The position numbers and the translations under genes were made by a program. A DNA stretch of 64,000 bases, taken from Clostridium bowmanii (GTDB lineage: Bacteria; Bacillota; Clostridia; Clostridiales; Clostridiaceae). Position 1 is the stretch's first letter; each line of letters begins with the position of its first letter. The stretch covers positions 1 to 64,000 of the forward strand of contig NZ_JAHLDL010000023.1 in assembly GCF_018861315.1 (NCBI RefSeq), in the 5' to 3' direction. The notes under the pieces were generated by a model. It worked only from the letters and a program-made list of their open reading frames with translations, was not told the origin of the DNA and did no database searches. Below, piece after piece: positions 19,743 to 28,508 of this stretch.

Positions 19743-20564
19743 TTATGCTTTTTCGAAGAATTTTGATGGAGTTAGCTCAGATTTACCTTCTATACTTATT
19801 CCCTTAAATTGAATAATCGATATGTACTCCTCAATTAATTTATGCCCACTTTCAACATTATCCATGAAAACTCCAATTCCTAAAAGTTCACTTTCAAACT
19901 CTTTAAGCAAATTAATTATGCCTCTTGCAGTGCCTCCAGCTTTCATAAAATCATCTATAAAAATACATTTACTTCCTTTCTTTATAGAGTTTCTTGTAAG
20001 GGACATAGTTTGAATTCTATTGCTAGAACCGGACACATAGTTGATACTAACAGTACTTCCTTCAGTAACCTTAGGATCACGCCTTACAATAACTAATTGA
20101 ACCCCCAGCATCTTTGCCACTTCGAAGGCTAGTGGTATTCCTTTAGTCTCTACAGTTACAACATAATCAATGTGTAACTCATTAAAAGCAGATGCAAGAA
20201 TTACTCCTGCTTTATGCACAATTTCTGGATTATACATAATATCAGTCATATATATAAAATTCCCTGGTATTACTCTATCCTTATGGCTTAAAACTTCACA
20301 TAGTTCCTCAGCAAATATTCTACTTTCAGGCCTTGAGACTCCACAAATATACCTTACCCCACCAGCTGCGCCTGCAACTGTTTCTATTTTTCCCATAGAT
20401 AGCATGCTCAAAGTTTCGCGAACAATAACAATATCTTCGCTAATTGTAGATTTAGCTGCATTAAATAACTCTGTAAAGTTTTTTAAATTTATTATCTTGT
20501 TAGGATTTTCCGTTAATATTTTAGTAATACCTGTAACTCTTTGATTTCTACTATATTTATTCAC
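19743..20564 (-). CDS. purR: pur operon repressor PurR
   Basis: The 273-residue protein has an N-terminal winged helix (about 1-72, RVTGITKILTENPNKII) and a phosphoribosyltransferase-like domain with the PRPP loop CIFIDDFMKAGGTARG. In Bacillus PurR represses purine genes and PRPP relieves repression. The start is GTG with GGGTGAT upstream. It is the first gene of the purR-spoVG-glmU-prs order; the yabJ gene found between purR and spoVG in Bacillus is missing. Confidence 0.95.
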   Translation of the reverse strand: MNKYSRNQRVTGITKILTENPNKIINLKNFTELFNAAKSTISEDIVIVRETLSMLSMGKIETVAGAAGGVRYICGVSRPESRIFAEELCEVLSHKDRVIPGNFIYMTDIMYNPEIVHKAGVILASAFNELHIDYVVTVETKGIPLAFEVAKMLGVQLVIVRRDPKVTEGSTVSINYVSGSSNRIQTMSLTRNSIKKGSKCIFIDDFMKAGGTARGIINLLKEFESELLGIGVFMDNVESGHKLIEEYISIIQFKGISIEGKSELTPSKFFEKA

Positions 20565-20978
20565 TATATATCACCCATATCTTTATTTTGCGAATTTTAT
20601 CGATTAAATTTTAATTATCATTCGTAATTTTATTGTAAATCTTTTTTGCCACTATTACAATGCTTATCGAACTAATTTCAAAACATTGTGGTTATTTCAT
20701 ATAAACTGTTTATTCATAATCAATATTTTATTGATTATTTTTATTTTTTACAATTTATAATCTCATATTGTGTGCGTTTTAAAAATATTATTCGTTTTGT
20801 GTGTTGTTTTTATATGATGTTGTATATAATTAAAAGAAGGTCTTAAGCCACTGAAAAAGACTTTCATACTGATTTAATATTTATTTTAGTGTGCCTTATA
20901 TTGATTACTTTGTTATAATCAATACTATGTATTCTGCATATCCTAAATAGGTGTAATAATTTTTAAGGAGTTGATATA
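20565..20978. other. divergent promoter region, purR / murC
   Basis: This is about 410 bp of very AT-rich intergenic DNA between divergent purR and murC. A TATAAT occurs at 20913-20918, about 60 nt before murC, without a convincing -35 at the right spacing. CGAAC- and TTCG-containing stretches are present but do not form a clear pair of PurBoxes. No RNA or ORF with an RBS is seen. Confidence 0.4.
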
Positions 20979-22358
20979 ATGTCTTTTGATTTTATAAAAG
21001 ATAAAAACAAGAAGATTCATTTTATAGGAATCGGCGGTATAAGCATGAGTGGCCTTGCTGAAATACTTATAAAAAACAATTATAAGGTTTCTGGGTCAGA
21101 CATGCAGTCATCACATATAACAGATAAACTTAGTAAAAGTGGTGCTGAAATTTATATAGGCCATAATGGTGATAACATAGGTGATGCAGATTTAGTTGTT
21201 TACACTGCTGCTATTTCTCCTGAAAATCCTGAATATATTAAGGCTGTGGAGTTAAATCTACCTTTAATGGATAGAGCTGAATTTTTAGGTCAAATTATGA
21301 AAGGACATAAATATAATGTAGCTGTAGCTGGAACCCATGGTAAAACTACCACAACTTCCATGATTGCTCACATAATTTTAAATGAAGATGTAGACCCTAC
21401 CATATTGGTAGGTGGAGAACTGGATGCTATAAGCGGTAATGTTCTAGCTGGAAATAGTGATTATTTTATTACTGAAGCCTGTGAATATAAGGCCTCATTC
21501 TTAAAATTCTTTCCCTATATAGGGGCAATAACAAATATAGATGCAGATCACCTAGATTACTATAGAGACATAAACCACATTAAAGATACCTTCAAGAAAT
21601 TTATTGATCTTATCCCTAAGGAAGGCTATTTAATTACATGTATTGAGGATGAAAATGTTAAAACTATTCTCCACAACTATGAATACAAATGTAATATAAT
21701 TACTTATGGTCTTAATGAAGGAATACTTCAAGCTAAAAATATTAGCTATAACGAGTCAGGTTGTGGTACCTTTGATGTGTATAAAGAAGGACTTCTACTA
21801 TTCCAAATAAAGCTTAATGTACCCGGCCTTCATAATGTTTTAAATGCTCTTGCAAGTATAGGAGCTTCCCTGTGCCTTAATTTTTCTAAAGCCTCAATTA
21901 TTTCTGGGCTTTCTAGTTTTAGGGGTACCCATAGAAGATTCGAACTAAAGGGAACTAAAGATGGTGTTACTGTTATTGACGATTATGCTCATCATCCTAC
22001 AGAAATTAAAGCAGCTTTAAGTGCTGCAAAAAATTATCCTCACAATAAAATTTATTGTGTTTTTCAACCACATACTTATTCAAGAACCATAAGCTTATTT
22101 GAAGATTTTTCAAATTCTTTTTATGACATAGACAATTTAATCCTCGCAGATATTTATGCAGCTAGAGAAAAAGATACAGGGGTAATAAATTCCGATATGC
22201 TCGGCGATAGAATAAGAGAGAAGAATGTAAATTGCATAAATCTTCATAACTTCGCTGAAATTGTTCAATATCTAAAGAACAATTTAAAAGAGGGAGATTT
22301 GCTTCTTACAATGGGCGCAGGAGATGTATTTAAGATAGGGGAAATGTACTTAAAATAA
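20979..22358 (+). CDS. murC: UDP-N-acetylmuramate--L-alanine ligase
   Basis: The 459-residue Mur ligase has an N-terminal nucleotide fold ([16 protein letters not shown]), the ATP loop [12 protein letters not shown], and [12 protein letters not shown] plus FQPHTYSRT in the C-terminal domains. It adds the first Ala of the peptidoglycan stem peptide. RBS AAGGAG is 9 nt upstream. It is the first plus-strand gene, divergent from purR. Confidence 0.97.
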   Translation: MSFDFIKDKNKKIHFIGIGGISMSGLAEILIKNNYKVSGSDMQSSHITDKLSKSGAEIYIGHNGDNIGDADLVVYTAAISPENPEYIKAVELNLPLMDRAEFLGQIMKGHKYNVAVAGTHGKTTTTSMIAHIILNEDVDPTILVGGELDAISGNVLAGNSDYFITEACEYKASFLKFFPYIGAITNIDADHLDYYRDINHIKDTFKKFIDLIPKEGYLITCIEDENVKTILHNYEYKCNIITYGLNEGILQAKNISYNESGCGTFDVYKEGLLLFQIKLNVPGLHNVLNALASIGASLCLNFSKASIISGLSSFRGTHRRFELKGTKDGVTVIDDYAHHPTEIKAALSAAKNYPHNKIYCVFQPHTYSRTISLFEDFSNSFYDIDNLILADIYAAREKDTGVINSDMLGDRIREKNVNCINLHNFAEIVQYLKNNLKEGDLLLTMGAGDVFKIGEMYLK

Positions 22359-22386
22359 TAAAATTTATTTTTTTCCAAATTTAGTA

Positions 22387-22415
22387 TTGACATACATTGT
22401 CAAATAAAGTATTCT
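22387..22415 (+). promoter_or_regulatory. sigma-A promoter of the exporter leader
   Basis: A perfect TTGACA (22387-22392), a 17-nt spacer and TATTCT (22410-22415) lie 29 nt after the murC stop. Transcription would start near 22422, giving a leader of about 700 nt before the ABC transporter genes. Confidence 0.8.
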
Positions 22416-22476
22416 TAAAAAGTAACCAAATGAAAAAACTGTTAATAATTTTAAATTTGAAAAGGAGGTAGTCATC

Positions 22477-22599
22477 ATGATAAATAAAAAAATGTATGCT
22501 AATGCCAACGTTACATCTAATTGTATTACATTCAGCAATATTTTTATGTCTAAAATTATATATGATAGCTCTACCTTAATGAAAATTATCTTTTCATAA
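22477..22599 (+). CDS. putative 40-residue leader peptide
   Basis: This short ORF starts at ATG 22477 with a strong AAAGGAGG about 9 nt upstream and encodes 40 residues (begins MINKKMYANANVTSNC, ends MKIIFS). It has no recognised homologue to me. Its stop lies 42 nt before a perfect intrinsic terminator. Placement between a strong promoter and a terminator, upstream of a multidrug-type ABC pair, is the layout of a translated attenuator such as bmrB in B. subtilis. That role is inference. Confidence 0.6.
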   Translation: MINKKMYANANVTSNCITFSNIFMSKIIYDSSTLMKIIFS

Positions 22600-22641
22600 T
22601 TGTTTATCTTTATTAAAGTATTTTATGAAATTATAAACATT

Positions 22642-22672
22642 GGTCATGGGCTACTCGCCCATGACCTTTTTA
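22642..22672 (+). terminator. attenuator terminator 1
   Basis: Perfect 10-bp arms GGTCATGGGC (22642-22651) and GCCCATGACC (22657-22666) with a 5-nt loop are followed by TTTTT. It is a strong intrinsic terminator placed between leader peptide 1 and the downstream genes. Confidence 0.9.
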
Positions 22673-22730
22673 TATGAATTAATTTATTATGTTTGCATAT
22701 TGATGCAGCATAAGATTAATGATTTTTTAA

Positions 22731-22756
22731 GTCATGGATATCTCCATGGCTTTTTT
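22731..22756 (+). terminator. attenuator terminator 2
   Basis: An 8-bp stem GTCATGGA (22731-22738) / TCCATGGC (22743-22750), with one G-U pair and a 4-nt loop, is followed by TTTTTT. Its left arm shares GTCATGG with terminator 1, so the two may compete for the same partner or derive from a duplication. Confidence 0.8.
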
Positions 22757-22820
22757 ATGTTAACTAATCACATAAGTGATTAATTATAAATATCAAAAAC
22801 AAATAAAGGGAGGAATTACA

Positions 22821-23000
22821 TTGTACACATCAAAAGGTTTAACAAAATCAAAATCTATTTTAGGAGGAATCACTATGGGGTTTACATTCTTTAAAAGTAG
22901 AGTTCTACACAGTCGTTATCGGCGAAAGCCATTATATTTAAGCAATAATTGCCATAACAATGCCTTATATTATTTTATGATATTAAATAAACGTGTCTAA
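22821..23000 (+). CDS. second small ORF of the exporter leader
   Basis: Two in-frame starts each have a good RBS. TTG 22821 follows GGGAGG and would give 59 residues; ATG 22875 follows AGGAGG and gives 41 residues. The two RBS-spacer units are nearly identical (GGAGGAATTACA and GGAGGAATCACT). The shorter peptide begins MGFTFFKSRVLHSRYRRKP. It contains CGT, CGG and CGA arginine codons within 12 nt (22914-22925), which are rare types in AT-rich clostridia, so ribosomes may pause there. No homologue is recognised. A regulatory role is inferred. Confidence 0.5.
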   Translation: MYTSKGLTKSKSILGGITMGFTFFKSRVLHSRYRRKPLYLSNNCHNNALYYFMILNKRV

Positions 23001-23056
23001 TCTTGTAGCATTGTGCCACTGATAATTATGATTTATATATTATATAAATGCCTTAA

Positions 23057-23096
23057 ATATTTTCAGAAATAGAGTAATTTCTATTTCTGAAAATAT
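23057..23096 (+). promoter_or_regulatory. 17-bp perfect hairpin before the ABC genes
   Basis: Arms 23057-23073 (ATATTTTCAGAAATAGA) and 23080-23096 are perfectly complementary, with a G-U closing pair and a 4-nt loop. No T-tract follows, so it is not a typical terminator. It ends 21 nt before the RBS of the first ABC gene and could protect the mRNA 5' end, be a processing site or take part in the attenuation. Confidence 0.6.
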
Positions 23097-23135
23097 ACTA
23101 ATCAAAACTGACCATTTAAAGGAGGCGACATTTTT

Positions 23136-24872
23136 ATGAAACGAATTTTAAAATATGTTACAAAATACAAATTCTTTATTATTATAGCTACTATTGCAAT
23201 GTTAGTTAGCATAGCACTTGACATGTTTAATCCTTATTTAGTAAAAATTATGATTGATAAAGTTCTACGAAATAGTGAATATAATCTTCTAAACTTTGTG
23301 TTAATATCCCTTGCTGGAATTACTCTCACTCGTTCAATACTTGGATATATTAGAGAATACAGCTTAGACTATTTATCCTCTAAAGTAAGCATAGATTTAA
23401 AGACAGAACTATTTGATCATATTCAAAGTTTACCATTTGAATATTTTGACAGCATGAACACTGGTGAACTTATGTCAAGAATGGGTTCTGACGTAGATAA
23501 TGTATGGAGGTCCATTGCTTTTGGAATAGGCCTTGCTATAGAGCAGGTAATTTATTTTCTAGCTGCCTCTGTACTTATATTTCGTATGAACTGGAAACTT
23601 GCACTGGTAACTCTTATAACTATGCCTCTTATTGGCTATATAGCAATGAAGCTTGAGAAAGAAGTTGGGCAGGCTTATGGCGACATAAGTGATCATAATG
23701 CAGTTTTAAACACCACAGCTCAAGAAAACATTGCTGGTGTAAGGCTTGTAAAAGCTTTTGCTAGAGAGAGACATGAGACCTTAAAGTTTTTAAACCACAA
23801 CAGAACAAATTATGATCTAAATATGAAACAAACTAAGATATGGAGTAAACATTTCCCTATGATAGAGTTCTTATGTAACATATCGGTTCTGGCCGTAGTA
23901 TGTGTTGGTGGAGTGCTAGTAATTGGGAAAAGCCTATCTATTGGTGAATTGGTTGCTTTTAGCCAATATGTGTGGATGCTAATTTGGCCTATGAGAATGA
24001 TAGGTTGGCTTACAAATATTATAACTCAAGCAAATACTTCTGCTAAAAAAATCTTTGATATAATGGATGTTAAACCGGAAATTAAAGATAAAGATGATGC
24101 CTTACGTATGCCTTTAATTAAAGGCACCATAAAATTTGAAAATGTGTCTTTTAAATATAATGAAAATTATATATTGGAAAATATAAATTTAGAGATACCT
24201 GCCGGAAGCACTGTGGCAATAATGGGCACAACAGGTTCTGGCAAAAGCTCTCTTGTAAATCTTATAGGCAGATATTATGATATTTCCAAAGGCTGCATTA
24301 CTGTAGATGGCAATGATGTTCGTGATATATGCCTCCATGATTTGAGAAGTAAAATGGCTGTAGTCCATCAAGATACCTTCTTGTTTTCAGAGAGTATTTA
24401 TGAAAATATTCGTTTTGGAAACCTTGAAGCCTCACCTATACAAATAAAAAAAGCTTGCACGGATGCCTGCGTGGAGGAATTTCTAGGCAGTCTACCCGAT
24501 GGCTATGAAACAATTATCGGAGAAAGAGGACTAGGGCTTTCCGGCGGTCAAAAACAAAGACTTTCTATTGCAAGAGCGCTAGTTAAAGACTCTAGCATCC
24601 TAATACTAGATGATGCCACTTCAGCCCTAGATATGGATACTGAATACAATCTTCTTAAGAATCTTCACAATAGAAATAACAAACAAACTACTTTTATAAT
24701 TGCACATAGAATATCTGCAGTCAAAAATGCTGATATGATTCTATTCCTTGAGGATGGTCATGTGGCGGAAATAGGAAATCACCAGACTCTCCTTGAAACG
24801 AGAGGAAAGTACTATGATGTGTACAATCAACAATTTAAAGACTTTATTGACCTAGAAGGGGTGGTAGTATAA
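23136..24872 (+). CDS. ABC exporter half, permease-ATPase fusion (BmrC-like)
   Basis: The 578-residue protein has six N-terminal membrane segments (about 1-300) and a nucleotide-binding domain with Walker A MGTTGSGKSS, signature LSGGQKQR and H-loop IIAHRIS. The Walker B is LILDDATSALD: Asp replaces the catalytic Glu, typical of the degenerate half of heterodimeric exporters. The last base of its stop overlaps the start of the next gene, so the halves are coupled. The likely role is multidrug or peptide export; the substrate is unknown. Confidence 0.9.
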   Translation: MKRILKYVTKYKFFIIIATIAMLVSIALDMFNPYLVKIMIDKVLRNSEYNLLNFVLISLAGITLTRSILGYIREYSLDYLSSKVSIDLKTELFDHIQSLPFEYFDSMNTGELMSRMGSDVDNVWRSIAFGIGLAIEQVIYFLAASVLIFRMNWKLALVTLITMPLIGYIAMKLEKEVGQAYGDISDHNAVLNTTAQENIAGVRLVKAFARERHETLKFLNHNRTNYDLNMKQTKIWSKHFPMIEFLCNISVLAVVCVGGVLVIGKSLSIGELVAFSQYVWMLIWPMRMIGWLTNIITQANTSAKKIFDIMDVKPEIKDKDDALRMPLIKGTIKFENVSFKYNENYILENINLEIPAGSTVAIMGTTGSGKSSLVNLIGRYYDISKGCITVDGNDVRDICLHDLRSKMAVVHQDTFLFSESIYENIRFGNLEASPIQIKKACTDACVEEFLGSLPDGYETIIGERGLGLSGGQKQRLSIARALVKDSSILILDDATSALDMDTEYNLLKNLHNRNNKQTTFIIAHRISAVKNADMILFLEDGHVAEIGNHQTLLETRGKYYDVYNQQFKDFIDLEGVVV

Positions 24873-26659
24873 TGGCTAGAAATTCAACACAGCAAGATGA
24901 ACAGTTTGAAGAAACTTCAAAGGGAAAATTAATGATAAGGATATTTAGTTATCTAAAACCTTTTAAATTAAAAGTCGTTTTAGTTATTCTGCTTATGATA
25001 CTCGTCATGGTATGTTCTCTACTAAACCCTTATATTTTAAAGCTTGCCATAGACAAATATATAGGGACCTCTAATATACGAGGCCTTGCACAAATTGCTG
25101 GATTTATGTTAGTTTTCAATGTAATATCCCTCATTGCCTCTCGAATAAGAATTAATATTATGGCGTCGGTTACTAACTCTGCACTACTGAATATAAGGCA
25201 AGAATTGTATACTCATATTCAGAAACTATCCTTTACCTTTTTTGATAACAGACCCGTTGGAAAAATACTTGCAAGAGTTATTGGAGACGTAAGTTCTCTG
25301 CAAGATCTATTTGATAATAGTGTAACTAGCTTTATCCCTGAAATCTTGACTCTTGTGTTTGTAACAATTATTATGTTTTCTATGAATATTAAATTAGCTC
25401 TAATTTCAATCTCATTCCTACCAGTGCTAGTTATTTGCCTTTTTTCTATAGAGATATTTTCTAGAAAGCGTTGGCAAATATATAGAGCCAAACGGTCTAA
25501 TCTTAATGCCTTTACTCATGAAGATTTCTCTGGCATAAGAATAGTTCAATCTTTTGCCACTGAAGACAAAACCTCTAAAACCTTTGTAAACTATGTTAGC
25601 GATATGATGAATTCCTTTCTGAAGGCTGTTAGGTTAAATGATTTATTTTGGCCCATGGTGGAATTATCTTGGGGGGTTGGAAGTCTACTCGTATACTGGT
25701 ATAGTGTGCCTCTTATAAAATCAAAAGCCTTAACTATTGGTGAACTGGTTGCCTTTACTGCATATATTTCAATGTTTTGGAGACCTATTATGAATATCAG
25801 TAATTTTTACAATACGTTAATAACAAACTTTTCTTCTGCGGAAAGAATCTTTGAAATACTAGATATCAAGCCAGATATCATAACTATTGATAAGGCTATA
25901 AAAATGCCTAAAATAAAAGGCGATGTTGAATTCAAAAATGTAGTTTTCAGCTATGATAATGATGTTTCTGTATTAAATAATGTAAGCTTTAAAATAAAAG
26001 CTGGAGAAACTATAGCTTTAGTAGGACCTACCGGGGCTGGTAAAACTACAATAATAAACTTAATTAGTAGATTTTACGATGCTGACAGTGGAGAGGTTTT
26101 AGTAGACGGTAAAAATGTGTCTCATGTTGATATTGAATCTCTCCGAAGTCAAATGGGAATAATGCTACAAGATACTTTTCTCTTCTCTACTACTATTATG
26201 GAAAATATTCGTTATGGAAAATTAGATGCCACAGATGCGGAAGTAATAGCCTGCGCTGTTGCAGTTAACGCAGATTCTTTTATCATGAAGTTAGATAATG
26301 GTTATGCTACGGATGTAAATGAAAGGGGATCTAGACTTTCTGTTGGTCAAAGGCAGCTTATATCATTCGCTCGCGCACTCCTTGCTAACCCAAGAATATT
26401 AATACTAGATGAAGCTACTTCAAATATTGATACCACCACAGAAAGGCTTGTACAAAAGGGCATTAAAAAACTCCTATTTAATAGGACTTCCTTTGTTATA
26501 GCACACAGACTATCAACTGTAAGAGATTGTGATAAGATAATGGTTATAGATGATGGAAGAATAGTAGAGGGTGGAACTCATGCTCAACTTATAAATTTAA
26601 AAGGATTATATTACGATCTCTATATGTCTCAATATAAATTTTTGAATGAAGGGGCTTAA
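24872..26659 (+). CDS. ABC exporter half, permease-ATPase fusion (BmrD-like)
   Basis: The 595-residue partner of the upstream gene has six membrane segments and Walker A VGPTGAGKTT. It keeps the catalytic Glu (LILDEATSNID) but has a changed signature, LSVGQRQL. One active site would therefore be degenerate (Asp plus LSVGQ) and one competent (Glu plus LSGGQ), as in BmrCD or TM287/288-type heterodimers. It is translated through a TAATG overlap. Confidence 0.9.
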   Translation: MARNSTQQDEQFEETSKGKLMIRIFSYLKPFKLKVVLVILLMILVMVCSLLNPYILKLAIDKYIGTSNIRGLAQIAGFMLVFNVISLIASRIRINIMASVTNSALLNIRQELYTHIQKLSFTFFDNRPVGKILARVIGDVSSLQDLFDNSVTSFIPEILTLVFVTIIMFSMNIKLALISISFLPVLVICLFSIEIFSRKRWQIYRAKRSNLNAFTHEDFSGIRIVQSFATEDKTSKTFVNYVSDMMNSFLKAVRLNDLFWPMVELSWGVGSLLVYWYSVPLIKSKALTIGELVAFTAYISMFWRPIMNISNFYNTLITNFSSAERIFEILDIKPDIITIDKAIKMPKIKGDVEFKNVVFSYDNDVSVLNNVSFKIKAGETIALVGPTGAGKTTIINLISRFYDADSGEVLVDGKNVSHVDIESLRSQMGIMLQDTFLFSTTIMENIRYGKLDATDAEVIACAVAVNADSFIMKLDNGYATDVNERGSRLSVGQRQLISFARALLANPRILILDEATSNIDTTTERLVQKGIKKLLFNRTSFVIAHRLSTVRDCDKIMVIDDGRIVEGGTHAQLINLKGLYYDLYMSQYKFLNEGA

Positions 26660-26731
26660 GGGCGCTTACAATTGAGATCTAATGATTAACAATTAAGATA
26701 AAGCCAATACTTCTAATTATTGAAATTATAG

Positions 26732-26772
26732 AAACAGCAAGCTTACCCTTTAGGAAAACTTGCTGTTTTTTT
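26732..26772 (+). terminator. terminator of the ABC operon
   Basis: Arms AAACAGCAAG (26732-26741) and CTTGCTGTTT (26759-26768) are followed by a T-run. It lies at the convergent junction with the DUF5694 gene. Confidence 0.85.
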
Positions 26773-26774
26773 AC

Positions 26775-27524
26775 TTACAAATACTTTAAAATATCTACTA
26801 GTTCAAATTTATTATAGTCTCGCACAAGATTTTGAAGTACTTTGCAATGGCCAGCTCCATAAATAACCAATATTCTATCTCCAGATTCCGCTATACTTTG
26901 TAGGTTTCCTAAAATATATAAATTTCTTCTATACCACTGGGTAAGCATGTCTACCCCATAATAAGTATCTATTGACCTTACTTGAGCCAAATGTAAATAT
27001 AAATTACTATGCTCATTTAAAATTCGCTTGGGATCATTAAGATGTCTTAGAATTTCTCTAACAGTATTATTTTTTATAAATTCCTTTTCCCTTATCCCAT
27101 ATTCCTTTATTATCCTCATAAACTTCTCATAAAGCTGTGGTAAATTCTTTTCAACATATTCAAATAACTCCTCTGGTAAATCTACTGGATAATCTATAGG
27201 ATAAATTTTACTATGATTAAACATTTGTCCCAGCCTAAATCCTAATTGAACGATTTCACTCCTATAACTTATTGTTTCATTATACAAATAAGAATTATTT
27301 TGGCAATACCTTGAATAAACCTCATTTAGCTCCTTTTCTTTCCCATTATTTAATTCCACTGCAATTTTATTTGGCTTAAATTGAGATAGCTTTTGTACAA
27401 CTTCTTTAATCTCATCTTGCTTTTTATCAACGGTAATATCTCCTACTTCAAGATTAATTAAATGCTGTCCAAAATTTTCAAAATTGTAGGTTCCTAGTAT
27501 TAGTATTTTTGCCTTCGCCCCCAT
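26775..27524 (-). CDS. DUF5694 / TIKI-superfamily protein
   Basis: The 249-residue soluble protein has ILILGTYNFEN near the N-terminus, IAVELNNG near 53 and VIYGAGHCKVLQNLV near the C-terminus. These are reminiscent of the TraB/GumN/TIKI fold (GTxH, E-rich and GxGH motifs). The His of the first motif is Asn here (GTYN), so any metal-dependent activity is uncertain. It has GGAGG 7 nt upstream. Its function is not known. Confidence 0.7.
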   Translation of the reverse strand: MGAKAKILILGTYNFENFGQHLINLEVGDITVDKKQDEIKEVVQKLSQFKPNKIAVELNNGKEKELNEVYSRYCQNNSYLYNETISYRSEIVQLGFRLGQMFNHSKIYPIDYPVDLPEELFEYVEKNLPQLYEKFMRIIKEYGIREKEFIKNNTVREILRHLNDPKRILNEHSNLYLHLAQVRSIDTYYGVDMLTQWYRRNLYILGNLQSIAESGDRILVIYGAGHCKVLQNLVRDYNKFELVDILKYL

Positions 27525-27572
27525 GAATATCCTCCTACTATATATTAATTTCTATTTCATGTGGATTATATA

Positions 27573-27800
27573 TTATACCTGTGCCGCATAGCTCTGACCA
27601 TATGGAATTTCTGGAGCAACCCATATTACCTCACCCATACTCTGATTTATCTTTTCACAAAATAGTCTTGGCGAATAAATATCTGTACCTAAGGGCAAAT
27701 GATGTCCATGTGCTTCCACTGATCCTATTGGAATAATTACTGTATTGATTATTTTACTATATTTTTTAAAATCATCAGAAGTATATTCTATTATATGCAT
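27573..27800 (-). pseudogene. truncated creatininase-family amidohydrolase
   Basis: The 75-residue ORF matches only the N-terminal third of creatininase-type enzymes: TVIIPIGSVEAHGHHLPLGT carries the metal-binding residues. It ends in TAA right after PYGQSYAAQV, where the family normally continues for about 160 more residues. No continuation is found in other frames, and no clear RBS precedes it. It is most likely a deletion remnant. Confidence 0.75.
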
Positions 27801-27899
27801 AAATTCTTTTTAGTGAGAGAGGTTAAGTACCCTAAGCTCACTAAATATTCACTTCCTTTCTAGCAATAATAATATAAAGGCTTTGCCTTTCATATGTAA

Positions 27900-28280
27900 T
27901 TACCTTATGGTAAATTTCTTAGAAGGAGAGCTTTCTTTCCCACTGACTTTCATATCTACAAAAAACTCTCTTGCTCTTACTTCTATGTATGTTTCTTTAT
28001 AATCCATTTCAAAGTTTGCCATAGTAGAATGAATCCCACTGTCATTTAAAAAGTGTACCGTACATATATTATTATCTTCTATAGTACAAAATCTAATAAG
28101 TATGCTTTTAACTGACGGAAATTGCACTCTAGACACCATATATTTAGGAGGATTGCATAAATACAGATTTACGCAGCTAAAATTTATTGGAATTATTAAA
28201 TCAAGGTCATACTCATTCTTTTGTATTTGCCTTACTTCAAAATCACTAATTACTTTTAGGTTACTTTTTTCATAAATCAT
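27900..28280 (-). CDS. hypothetical protein
   Basis: The 126-residue protein is soluble, with no recognised domain; the predicted pattern is beta-rich (alternating hydrophobics such as NFSCVNLYLCNPP and FCTIEDNNICTVHFL). It has four Cys residues. ATG at 28280 with GGAGG 5 nt upstream is preferred over an ORF start eight codons earlier. It is flanked by the creatininase remnant and, divergently, the DsbA-like selenoprotein candidate. Confidence 0.75.
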   Translation of the reverse strand: MIYEKSNLKVISDFEVRQIQKNEYDLDLIIPINFSCVNLYLCNPPKYMVSRVQFPSVKSILIRFCTIEDNNICTVHFLNDSGIHSTMANFEMDYKETYIEVRAREFFVDMKVSGKESSPSKKFTIR

Positions 28281-28410
28281 AGGTGCCTCCGATAAAAGAT
28301 TCAATATAATTATTTTATTACAATATTATATCATATTCATTTTAATATTTCTTAATTCTCATCTTCTTATCTTACCAACAAATTATATACGCAAAAATAA
28401 TTTTTATTAC

Positions 28411-28439
28411 TTGAAAATAGTTATTGATACAACTATAAT
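28411..28439 (+). promoter_or_regulatory. sigma-A promoter of the DsbA-like gene
   Basis: TTGAAA (28411-28416), a 17-nt spacer and a perfect TATAAT (28434-28439) lie 70 nt before the start codon. This supports the gene being expressed rather than decayed. Confidence 0.75.
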
Positions 28440-28508
28440 ATAAATAAATAAATAAATAATAGTAATTAATGTGTACATTTATATTATAAAAAATTTGGAG
28501 GTATTATT

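Noticed and set aside
20565-20978. PurBox pair upstream of purR
   Set aside because: Partial CGAAC/TTCG matches are present, but spacing and flanks do not fit a pair of PurBoxes in AT-rich DNA.
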